Origin: Takashimella koratensis | Taxonomy: Eukaryota > Basidiomycota > Tremellomycetes > Trichosporonales > Tetragoniomycetaceae | Direction of reading: 5' to 3' | NCBI GenBank assembly: GCA_003116875.1 | Contig: BCKT01000011.1 | Coordinates: forward strand, 372,001-436,000 | DNA: 64,000 bases | Part shown: piece by piece, positions 34,638 to 45,918 of the stretch | Numbering within the stretch: the first letter of the stretch is position 1 | Layout: each line of letters begins with the position of its first letter | Made by a program: the position numbers and the translations under genes | Notes under the pieces: generated by a model | The model's database searches: none | Told to the model about the DNA's origin: nothing | Seen by the model: only the letters and a program-made list of their open reading frames with translations

Positions 34638-35513
34638 ACAGAGTCGAACAGAGTTTGGTTGCGTAGAGGCTTTTATCCTTTTTCGGGATCGGGACTGGGA
34701 AGAGAAGGGCGAAGGGAGATGGCCGTATCGCTTATTGCAGTCGAGGTGGGAACCGCGATTGCTGTGGAGCTATATGGTTTCTTTGGTAATCGTTCTTATT
34801 CCTGGTTCTTTGTACGACGATAAAACTTGGGGAAAGAGGCGCGTGATGCTACCTTGACTCCTTTTTTCGGCAACGGCGATAACGCCAGCAGCAATAGTTG
34901 GAGCGAGCAATTTGTGACTGCGACTGTACCAACTGTGACAACTGATGCCTTGGTAGATGGGCCCGACTCGTGAGCCTCTCTCTGCAAGTCTCCTACACGA
35001 GACGGTGGGATCAAGGGGTGACGGATTCTGGTTGGCTGCGCAGAGGTCGTCTGACAGTCATCCCAAACCCAAACTCAATGGACGAACCCATTTCCGTCCA
35101 AATCTGATTGAATTACGATCCCCACCCTACTTTCCTAATGGTCCATGTTTGAAGGTGATTATTGCCACCCAAGAAGAGCTATTACAAACCTTGACTGCGC
35201 TGATCCTGATCCTGATCCTCGTAAATCTACATCCATCGACGACGTCAGTGTCCCGTTTCCTCACTCTATACACCTACCATACCACACTCCGCACACGCTC
35301 GTTACAGCTCAACACACGGTACGCGCCTAGGCGGGAGATACTTCCCAGACCCCCAGGTCGAGCGAGACGGTTCTCCGCATCTTCCGACACTCTCACCCAC
35401 TTACATCCACCCAAACCCAACACCAACACTGGCGACAATACCAACACCGACGGACGTACTGCACTGAAGACACCTATCACCTCTTTTCCCGCTGCGGAAT
35501 CTATATTCGCAGT
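34638..35513. other. intergenic, RPS15 3' to FAS1 gene 5'
   Basis: 876 bases without a recognised gene. The second half (35250-35500) has C/A-rich simple sequence typical of a leader. Likely terminator of RPS15 and promoter of the FAS1 gene. Confidence 0.55.
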
Positions 35514-38500
35514 ATGCGGTCCCCGGCGTCTTTCATCCTCGCGTTCGTCCTTGCGCAATGCGCTTTGGGCGGCGAGCCTCACGACCCATCGCGCGGCTTC
35601 ACCTCTCGGTCCCCTGCCGCTGCCCCTGCTCTTCCCGGTGTCCAAGCTCCTCTGCGTGCCGGATCCAATCCTGCCCACAGCACCAGCTCTGATTCCGGCC
35701 CTAGCCGCCCCGAATCTTCCTCCCCGGACGCCAGCGCGTTCGCCGAGTCCATCATCTCTCTCCTCTCGGCGTCGAGCCAGCACACGACCTTCCTCCACCT
35801 CCTACAACGCGCCAAAGCCGTGCCTATGCTTGCTCATATTGGATCCAGCACGGTCTTTGCTCCCACAGACGCGGCATGGGCAGAGTGGGCGAAACAACAT
35901 GCTCCGCCCCCGGGAGACGATGACCCCCAAACACTCGTATCCGCGGACGGAGGTGAGTTGCGGGCTGGAGCTGGAGACGGGGAAGGAGAGGCGAAGGCGT
36001 ACGCAGGGTGGCTAGGACCCGCGGGGATCAGCGAGTGGTTGCAGGACGAAGAAGAGGTCGTGGCAAGACACGCTGCGAGATTGGGGAGTACCGCCCATGC
36101 CCAGAGGATAGTGGACAACCAGAACTGGGCGCTGCGTCAACACCTGCTATACCATATGCTTAATTACACGCTCAACGCGTCGGATCTCTCGACCGCGCCC
36201 TCGACTTCGTCTTCGTCCGAATCTGCGTCGACCACACTGTTCCGACCCAGTGGTTCCGCCGGTATCGTTGGGAACGTATCGACGGAAACAACACTACTCT
36301 TCCCGCTACTTTCGGAACCGCAGCACCCGCCGACCCCACCGCCGGGCCCACCTTGGCTCCCGAGGGGCGGAGACGGGCTTCTCGCTGGCCACGGGCAACG
36401 CGTCCGCCTCGCTCGTGCTGGTTCAAAAGAAGGTGAAGAGAGGGGCAAAGTTGGAGTCGACTGGGACGGCGCAGGAGGAGTCAGCGTATGGGAAGGGAAA
36501 GGGTGGCCAAAGGTGAACAGGACAGTGGGGAATGGGACTGAAGAGGGTGGAGGGAATGGGACAGAGGGGAAAGAGGTGGAAGTGGTTGGTGTCAGGTGGG
36601 CAAAGAATGGGGTAGTCGTGGGTATCGAAGGCGTGCTAGAACCTCCTGGTTCCATTGGTGAGCCTGATTCTAGTTCTGAGACTGGTCTTTGCATTCAAGA
36701 AGGAGAATACGAGGTGGAAAGAGGTATCGTGTGAGCCAGGGCAAACCAACGCTGACGATCCTATGCTATAGAGGAAATCATCAACACCCATCCATCTCTA
36801 ACTTACCTCTCTCACCTGCTCTCATCCGTCGATTCGCTCCCTGCGCCACTTCCTCCCTCTCTCGCGACCTCGCCCCACCTGACCGTCTTCGCGCCGTCTG
36901 ACGAGGCATGGACCGCTCTCGACCCCGTGGAGCGAAGGTACCTCGAGGGCGAGTACGGCGGGGAAGGCGTAGGCAGGGTGATCGCTGCAGGGGTCGTGGT
37001 GGGGACTGATAAGGATCAAGTAGGGTGGAGAGATACGTTTGCGAAGAAGGCACACGATGGTGAGTTGGGACCTGGCGAGGCGAGAGTGGCGCGAGCGGTG
37101 TGAAGTAGAAGTGGGGAGACTGTCAGATAATGGGAGAAATGGTGCTAATCAACATCTTCGCAGTCGCTGGAGCATCGGGTGTCAACCTAACTATCGCCGC
37201 ACCGACGAATGGGAGCCTGGTGGTGAACGGCACTAGCGCCCAGACTGTCGACATTTTCGCGTCTAACGGTGAATTCCAAGATCCGCCTCTGATCTGGTCT
37301 TATCCCTTACTCCCACCTCCTCTTGAGACCTGCTCCACTCTCTCTATTACGTAGCTTACCAAATGCTAACCCCCCTAATTCAGGCGTCATCCACATCATG
37401 CCCAACCTCCTCGTCCCCACCGACTTTTCTCTCCTGAACAGCGCTGAAAAAGTCCTGCTCTCACTCAACGCGACCCGGTTCGTCTCCCTCTTGCGGTCCG
37501 CCAACATCTCGTCGACGTATGTCGGGGAGCCAGGGAAAGAGGCGACGGCAGATAAGGCGTGGACGATATTGGCGCCGACGGATGAGGTTATTGATCTCAT
37601 GGAGCGGTGGGGAGGGCATGGGGCGCCTCCCTTGCCGCAATTCTGGGCGAATTGGACAAACCCAAACCCAAGCGCCGAGGACGAATTGAATTTCAGCCGG
37701 GAAGTAGTCGACGGCGGGGATACATTCGGAATTGAGGTGGAGACAGACGTGGCTGGGATCGTTCCAGTTCCCAAGAAAGACGCGTCCCCGCTCGCAGCGC
37801 TGCTGCAGTACCACATCCTCCCTGGCCGCTTGACACCGGGGGATATCAAGGATGGGATGCTGGTTGGCACCGAGATGAGGACGACCGCACTGGGTGGAGG
37901 AAGGCAGAGGTTGAGAGTGGAGGTATCAGATCATAGGAGTGGGAAGATGGGCTGGGAGGTTGCCGAGGGTGAGATTAGGTTTGGCGAGGCGACAGCGTTG
38001 GGTACGCCAGGTGAGTTGGTCGTTTTCTTCACCTTCTCAACACGATTCGGTTCCACTTTCGTCTCGCCATCATTGTTTCATCAGGGTCACTTTGATCAGT
38101 CCTTACTGATTCTGTCAGTGCGCAGCGGGAAAAGTATCATCTACCTCATCTCAACGCTCCTCTCTCCACCTATCGACGTTCTCCAAACCGCTGTCTCTGA
38201 CCTCCAACTATCCACCTACGTCGCCGCGGTCTACGCCGCTGACCTCGATCGCTCCGTCCGCCGAACCCCCGCAACGACCTACTTTATCCCTCGGAACAAG
38301 GCGTTTGCTCAGTTGGGTCTCGCGATGAACTACCTCCTTCTCCCTGAGGGCAAGGACGAGCTTCGGAAAGTGCTCAAGTACCACTCTGTCGACAAGATCG
38401 TGTACCTCCCAGACGTCGAGGTGGGCCGGACAGTGTACCACACCGTCGAGGGAGGGGAGGTGGTTATTGAACGGGTGGACGAAGGAGGTGGGGACGATGG

Positions 38501-39713
38501 GAAGAAGGGAGGGACGAAAGACGGTGGGAAGGGGGCAGCAAACGTCATCAGTACAATCTACGTCCGATCGCCTACTCATTGGAGCGGGCACGATTCGGGT
38601 GGCGGTTCGACACTCCCGTCCAATGGCGAGCTCCGGCCGGCAGAAGTCATCAAGGCCGATGCGTTGACGGAGACTGGCGTGATTCATACCCTCGATAGCG
38701 TGGCTCTCCCCGCCGACGTGAGAATCACTAATGCCAAGCTGATCCGCGGCGGTAAAGTGACGGTCATGGCGGACCTCATGGTTCGCGCGGGCCTAGGCTG
38801 GATCCTCGAGGGTCGAGAACCGAGCGCGGCGGAGGTTGAGCATGTCGGGTTGAGCGGACTGGTCGCTGCCTGGGACAACGAAGGTGGAGTAGGTGGAGGC
38901 ATTCCGCCAGAGGAAATGGGAAAACTTGCTTTCCCAAGTTATACCGTCCTCGTACCTACCGATAAAGCGTGGTCGCGACTCAACTTGACGCAATATACAT
39001 CGGACCCAGACACGTTGCTCAAGCTATTGAAGCTGCACATCATTCCTTCGCAGTCGGACCTATCGCGGGACGTGTCAAGCGGCAGTGGGAGTGGGAAAGG
39101 GAAGAGTAAAGGGAAGGGGAAAGATACTCTCGATCCACCGAGGGATGGAACGCCTCTTGCGTTATCGGACGACTTGGTTTATGCGACCCTGCTCTCGCCG
39201 AGCTCAAAGTATGGAGATATCGCGGTGAGAGCTACAGGGGATAACGGGTACCTTGTCGGGGTGAGAAATGCGCGAGGCGGGTCGGTTTACGATGCGGCGA
39301 GAGTAGGCGCGAGTGGGCGGGCATCGGTCCGTTGGAGGTCGCCCTCACCTGCGGATCTCGCCACCGTCACTGGGGAAGGCGAGCCCGACGTCGTTGGTGG
39401 TCTCACCCGGGGTTTCAACGTCGCCAAAGACGATACCGACGATGACGGCCACGACGACGACGATGGCGATGATGACGACGACGGTGACTCGGCTCTCTGG
39501 TCAGGAGGGATGACCCTCGGCGGTGGCGTGATCCTCATCGATTCGGTGTTGATCCCATACGAACCGAGCTGGTTTAGTCAGTACGGCGCGCTCGTGTTTA
39601 CCCTCGCAGGATTAGGAGTCGTAGTCCTGGTCGCAGCGGCAGGTGGAGGGTGGTGGTGGTTTACGAGAGATAAGATACGGTACGAGGCCCTAGAGGGAGA
39701 GGAGGATGAGTAG
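35514..39713 (+). CDS. five-FAS1-domain type I membrane protein, Fsc1-like
   Basis: Five exons: 35514-36657, 36772-37059, 37164-37268, 37384-38010, 38119-39713 (1252 residues). A signal peptide (MRSPASFILAFVLAQCALGG) is followed by five fasciclin H1 motifs: STVFAPTDAAWAEW (about residue 110), LTVFAPSDEAWTAL (about 420), WTILAPTDEVIDLM (about 570), TTYFIPRNKAFAQL (about 775) and YTVLVPTDKAWSRL (about 995). An Asp-rich stretch (about 1158-1178) precedes one membrane helix (ALVFTLAGLGVVVLVAAAGG) and a short acidic cytosolic tail. Five FAS1 units plus one helix is the layout of S. pombe Fsc1, a vacuole-membrane protein required for autophagosome-vacuole fusion; the equivalence is inferred. The ectodomain has several N-glycosylation sequons. 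Splice sites between FAS1 units are all phase 1. Confidence 0.88.
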
Positions 39714-40914
39714 GTCAGACCTCGGGTGAAGGGAGGGAAGCAAGGGAAGGAAGGGAGAGAGGACGAGGAGAGTGAGTGCACACTATGACTCCTAGCATCA
39801 CGTTCACGAATCGACCACTTAAAAAATCGTGCCCTCGTTTATTTTTGTAAAACCTTTAATCACATGTTGAGTCTGTTGTACAACCCCCGTGGTCCCGTAA
39901 AAATTAGTTGGAAAGAGTTACGAGGGGTGGTCGGTTTAGACACGCATGGAGTTTGGATTCAAGAGGTTCATGGATGGATGTCACTTCAATGATTTCTTAT
40001 ATACTTGGGAAATGGGCGCATCCGCTGGCAATGAACGACACACCAGGACAGCCACGACAACCAGCTGCTGATAGCCTGTCTTCCAAGGCATGGCTCGCCT
40101 ACGCACGTGGCGTTCAATGGATGTGGCGGAGCCTCTGGTCCGAGAGCCGTTCTGGCAGTGGAGTGCTTTGTCCGAGACCAACCCCTCGTTTTGCCCAGGT
40201 ACGGTATGAATAATAACGGCAGCGCTAAGCTAGACTTAGCAAGTCTATATCTGTACACGGGTTTTTGTATCCCACCGCCGCAGTTCGCCTCTCTTGTCCC
40301 CTTGTCCCCTTGTCCCCTCTTGCCTGCAAGAAAATCTCTTCCCCCGGGCCCGACAACCTCGGGATTTATGCATCAGTCGTCATGGTGATGATTGTGATCG
40401 TGCAGTGAAGGAGAACTCAGGCTCAGGCCATGCATAGGAGAGGTGATCCGATTTGCCCTTGGTGATCGGGTGATGTGGAGGCGAATGAGAAGGGGAGGGG
40501 TAGGGCGGGGAGAGGAGGGGAACGGAGAGGGAGAGGGAGAAAGGGTCGCGCTCAGGCCGCGGATGCAGAAGAGGGGGTGTTTAAGACCCCACAACGACTT
40601 GACGACCGCAAATGAAGGTGAAAGGGGGAAGGCAAGTCAAACGAGGCACGGTTCACCCGATGTTGCTCTCACTGTCAACATCGCCGTTGGCTGCTATTAA
40701 TATATGGTCAAGACGATCTCGTCCTTTCTGATCCACTCGATATGTTAGAACCCCAACTGAGAACTCGTACCCGTAACTGAACTCGTCCGCGTAGGAACTT
40801 GGGGTCGACATCTCGACTCTTTACTGTGGTTTGCATCGTTTCTTCTGTCTGCTGCCCTTGAGATCAACCACAAGCAGCTCAGTCTCAACCCCGACCCCCG
40901 ACCCACACGCAAAC
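39714..40914. other. intergenic, FAS1 gene 3' to P2 5'
   Basis: 1.2 kb without a recognised gene. Contains a CTTGTCCC triplet repeat (40297-40320) and a TATA-like TATTAATATATGG at 40695-40707, about 210 bases before the P2 start. Confidence 0.55.
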
Positions 40915-42949
40915 ATGCACAATTCCTCATTGCCCTTTCGACAAACACCTTTGCGCTTAGGACCCGGCAGATTCTTCGTCGCTGCCTTCATCGTGGCGCT
41001 GGGCCTGTACAACCCCACATCAACATTCTCCTTCGTCACTTCCTCTCCATCGCAATGTGGTGATTTCAACATCGCATGGTGAGTCCCTCTCCTACCGTAA
41101 CATCCTCTCAGTTATTTCCTCAAGAGCCCAAGTTGGAAATCATCTGAACCACGCTGATAAAAGAAGGAACGGAGGTTCACCACCGTACAACATCCTCATC
41201 GTTCCTGTCAGTCCTACCCTAACCTCTCTTCATCTCATTCCTCACTCTGCAAGCTACTTATCCCATTACTTGCCTTTCATTCTTTCCCCCAGACCAACCC
41301 CACAGGCGAAGGGGTCATCCTCAACATCTCCGTCCCTTCATCGTCACCAAGCGACTATACGTTCACTCTCGCTGAGCGAGGAGGCGTCGAGGTGATTATA
41401 ACCATGTGGGACGCGACGGGCTGGGGAGCTGGTGGTGTGTCGGCACCGATGAGTGAGTGATATCGTCGTGAAGAAAAGGGGAGCTCAGTTAACATGTTGA
41501 ATAGCGGTGAATACGAGCACAGTCTCGTCGTGTCTGCAAACGTGAGCAGATTCAAACCAGACATGGCCTTCGGTATCAGCCCGCCCCGCCCATCTCTGCT
41601 GACTTCCATCCGTCTCATGCTCTGCAGCAACTACGAGCACGATTTCGACTTTTCACTCACGCTCAGCACCCTCGTCGAGTGTTCCACCATCGGCGTATCA
41701 TGGGACACGGACGTCACCCTCCCCGTCCACCTTTACGGTCTCATCCCATCTAGTACTGCATTCTCCATCCCGATCCCACAGGGAGGCAACTACAGCTACA
41801 ATTGGGACGTCGACCTTGCAGCCGGTACAGACTTTTTATTCGTTATGAGTGATTCGGGGACGTATCACACCGGCGGGTCGAGTGAGCTCTTCACTGTCGG
41901 AAACGGGGGTTCCAAATCGTGTCTCAACTCGTCATCAAGCACGACCTCTACGGGATCCCCAAGTGCCACGGGAAGCGGCGGATCCAATGGCGCAGTGTCG
42001 GCAAGTACCTCCTCAGGATCAACGACTACACAAATCAGCGCCGCCGGCCCCGGAGGCTCCAGTAGCTCGTCCCCGAACATTGGCGCAATCGTCGGCGGAT
42101 CCCTCGCCGCCATCGTCGCGGTGCTGGCGGTGGGGGCGGTATTCTACTTCTGCTTCTACCGCCGCCGGAGAGGAAAGGGTGGAGGGATGCTCAAGCTGAA
42201 GAGCTACAGCTTGGGAAAGGGAGATAAGGGGTCGAAGAGCGATGAAGAGGACCTGCCTCAGAGGTTCGATATCGATGGAGAGGATGCGCCCAAGGTGGAA
42301 CCGTTCGTCTACCCGCCTCGACTGGAAGGGTCCGAGGAGGAGAGAGGGTCGTATCCCGCTTCGTCGGTTGGGCAGGACGTGGAACTACCGGTGCCCTATC
42401 CTCCAATGCAGCAGTCCACACCGATCTTGGACTGGCAACAAACCGTATCGCAACATCCACCATCGTTCCCACCGCCCTCGCTGGATCCGCCTCACTCGCT
42501 TTCATCGCCCTCTCAGTTCCAACCCTCGACTCAACCTTGGTCTCACCCCTTACAAGCGGCACACCCCGGACAGGATGAAGGAGCGTGGAGCGAGACAGCC
42601 CGATCAGAGATGGCGACCCTCGGGCTCGGCACAGTCCCGGCTAGCTTGTCTAGAGTGTCGTCCGGCGCTGAAAGAGGGGAGGATCGGCTACTAAGCCCCG
42701 CGAGTGGAGAAAGCGGCAGGAGCGCGAAGAGTCCAAGGGTGCAAAACGAGAGTCAGGTGCGGCTGGTACAGCACCAAGACGCCGAGATCGTGTAAGTCAT
42801 CAGTGGGCCAGGTTGACGTCTTCCATCATTCGGTGTCAGTTAGAGATCATGATTAGAGTGGAGTCAGTGACCATCTCTTCAGAGAATTGCCACCGCGGTA
42901 CGACCAGCTCCCACCGCGCTCCGGGTCGCCGCCAGGACAGGAACCTTGA
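40915..42949 (+). CDS. P2: single-span Ser-rich membrane protein with C-terminal PPxY motif
   Basis: Six exons: 40915-41078, 41167-41206, 41293-41452, 41505-41541, 41628-42791, 42883-42949 (543 residues). Exons 2 and 4 are 40 and 37 nt, identical in size to those of P1 and P3, and every splice phase matches. Signal peptide ends near TFSF; the first module runs from SQCGDFNIAW to MWDATGWGAGG, the second from VECSTIGVSW to MSDSGTYHTGGS, then a Ser/Gly linker, a membrane helix (GGSLAAIVAVLAVGAVFYF), RRRRGKGGG, FDIDGEDAPKVEPFVYPP, NESQVRLVQHQD and ELPPRYDQLPP at the end. It is followed head-to-tail by P3. Function unknown; surface location is inferred from topology. Confidence 0.82.
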
Positions 42950-43687
42950 TGCTCAACGTTGATGCTCACCTCTGCCTGGTGCAGTTACCGTAAGACTCAG
43001 GAGTTGATAAGGACAATTAGTCATTGTACAGACCTAGTCTTGACAGCTGTTGATAAGACTTTATCCGGGTCGGATTGTAGTGTACGTACGTAATACAAGA
43101 ACATCTGCCGGGCCGTAGTGAGGAATGACGTATCGGTGGGTTTTGGTGACCTCTGCGATCCGATAGCCCACCCGGTGTCTTCTCGCATGACCATGACTAT
43201 GACCAGACCTCTGCCTCGCCGCTGCCTCGCGCGCGTCGATCCTCTAGTGCCCAGACTTCGACTGCGCCCTCACTACTACCGCCTTCTGACCTTCTCATCA
43301 CCATCCTTTGACTGCCTCAACGTCATGGTCACGCTCTCCCCCGACTTTTCCTCCTTTCGTTCTGGCGTCTGTACGTCCGCTGTACCTCGCTTTTTCTCTC
43401 TATTACCCCGCCGGGTCGAGATACCCTCCAAGCTCTAAGATGGTCCGCGTGGGTGCAAGGTGGTAGAAAGGGTGGAGCTGGATCAGTGTGGGGTGTGGTT
43501 GTTGATAAGTGATGTCACCCGATCAAGCCCATCACCATGTCGAATTTTGGTTCAAAGCTGTTTCTAGTTGACCAGCACCTGACGACCGAGCACAACACCA
43601 ATACCCAACTACCTCCTTCAACTCACCTTTCACTCTTCACACTTCACTTTGCTCCATCTCTCAGCAACACTGACCACCTACACGACC
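42950..43687. other. intergenic, P2 to P3
   Basis: 738 bases separating the tandem paralogs. No coding exon recognised; should contain the P3 promoter. Confidence 0.55.
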
Positions 43688-45641
43688 ATGACCCGGACAC
43701 CAGCAAGACCTCTTCACCCCTTCTCATCCATCCTCCAGACCCTTCTCGTTCTCTTCTCGATCACCTTCCTCCTGTCCCCAGTCTCCGCGTTCTCATTCAA
43801 CACAACCACCCCGACACAATGTAACGACCTCACCGTCAAATGGTGGGTCACTCTTACTCTCTGCTACTCTTCAATGTTGCTGATACTTTACCAGGGACGG
43901 AGGGACTGAACCCTTCCACCTGTTGATCGTACCCGTACGTCCACTTATCTCTCACTTGACACACCCCCTACCCACAAACCCCCTCACTCACACTGTCATC
44001 CAGACTAACACCGTTAACACGGGTCACATTGTCAACGTCTCCATCCCCATGGGGTCCAATGGAGCATACACTTTCACCCTTCCCGAGCCTGCGGGGATGG
44101 AGATGCTCATCACAATGTGGGATGCGACCGGCTTTGGTGCGGGAGGGACAACGTCGGTGTTGAGTGAGTGCGGTGGTTCTAGTCTGTGGTGGAAGGCATT
44201 TTGGGAGGGGAAGTGAATGCGGGCGGTGTGGGATCATATGTCCTGCTCGATGCTAACCGACACACAGCCGTAGGATCGTCCTCGAACAGCTCATGCTTAG
44301 ACAAGTAAGCCTCACGCCACTCTCTTCACCCCCGATTCAGTCCACCTTCAAGCCAAACCTATCGCTCACACTTCACCACAGCGACGTCCTCGCCGACTTT
44401 TACTTCTCCCTCAACCCCGATTACAACCCGAACCAATGCTCGACCATGGCTGTTTCCTGGAACACCAACGTTTCCCTCCCCGTCTCTCTCTACGGTCTCA
44501 TCCCATCTGGCTCGGCATTCTCCATCCCTGTTCCCCAAGGCTCGCCGTACGACTACAACTGGACGGTAGATATCGCCTCGGGTACGCAGTTCTTACTCCT
44601 CATGAGCGACAGCGGGGTGTACCAGACCGGTGGTTCCAGCGGGCTCTTCACAGTCCAGAGCGGGGACAGTTCGTGTCTCAACTCGTCGAGCCCATCGTCC
44701 GCGACCTCATCGGGAGGTGGAACAGGAACAGGTACCGCGACAGCAAGCGGGGGATCAGCGAGCGCGAGCAATATCGCCGGAGTCGGAGGGTCCTCGTCTG
44801 GCGGGTCATCGGAAGGTAGCTCGACAACGTCCGGAGGGTCAAAAACAAACGTCGGCGCGATCGTAGGCGGCGTGGTAGGAGGAATTGTCGGGCTGGTCAT
44901 CGTAGCTGCGCTCCTTTACTTCTTCTGTATCCGTCCTCGACGACAAGTAGGCGATGAAGAACCTGGCGCGAAGAGCTACAGCATGGGATTTAACGAGAAG
45001 TCAGGTGAGTGTGGCGTGTACAATGGGAGATAGCCACGAATCTCTCCAAACGCCGACCAAGATCAGACATGTGCTGACATGGGCATCCTCATTGTTTCGC
45101 AGGTCGTAAACATGCTAGGATGTCGAGCCTGGGCGGGAGCGAGACTTTACAGGGCGACGGTATGATCCGACCTACTTCAACTTCCACCCAGCCGTTCGAC
45201 ATTGACGGGGACGAGACTCTCCAGCCAAGCCCGTTCGTGTACCCCGCCACGACAGCCAATGGGGATCGCCAGGTATCCATCAGGGGAGATGGAGGCGCGG
45301 AAGTGATGTCTGAGGGCACGATGGAGGGGACAGAGGGTGGAGTTGGACAGGTAGGGAGGGAAACGGCTGCCGGGGCCACGCCGAGGACGTCACATGGAGG
45401 AAGCGGAGGAGGGAGTGGAGGTGGGAAAGAAGCCATGAGAGCGAGTGAGCAGAGGGATAGTGGTGTGCGTTTGGTCCAGCATGAAGATGGTGGGAACATT
45501 GTGTAAGTCGACACCTCTCCAACACCTCGACCGGCGTTGAAACGTACTGACTGGGGACATGTGTGGCCTCTATGTAGAGAACTTCCGCCGCGATACGACC
45601 AGCTCCGAGCGCGAAACGCCGACGTCGGTGATCTGGCTTGA
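43688..45641 (+). CDS. P3: single-span Ser-rich membrane protein with C-terminal PPxY motif
   Basis: Seven exons: 43688-43842, 43895-43934, 44004-44163, 44268-44304, 44382-45004, 45103-45502, 45578-45641 (492 residues). It matches P2 exon for exon but has one extra intron (45005-45102) in the cytosolic tail. Signal peptide MTRTPARPLHPFSSILQTLL and on, then CNDLTVKW...MWDATGFGAGG, QCSTMAVSWNTNVSLPVSLY, MSDSGVYQTGGSSGLFTV, a long Gly/Ser linker, membrane helix (GGVVGGIVGLVIVAALLYFF), RPRRQ, FDIDGDETLQPSPFVYPA, and the end VRLVQHEDGGNIVELPPRYD then QLRARN. The extracellular part shows repeated NxS/NxT sequons. Start chosen for the signal peptide. Confidence 0.82.
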
Positions 45642-45918
45642 AGCAGGTCACGTCTCGAGTAGCAGGATCGTGGTGTCTCGTGGATGTTTGTACATAGATG
45701 TGAATAATTGCACGTACATACATGATTATGAGATTTAGATAGCCAATGCACATTCCCCAAACGGTTAATGCTGGGATCGATATCATCGCAGAGACGCAGG
45801 GATCTCTTGTTCCGTCCTACTCAGAATTATGGCTGAGCATGTCCATCTCCACTCCTTCAATTTGGCATCTATCTACCTATCTGCTCAGACTACAACCCCG
45901 ACTTCTTATTATCCGCAC

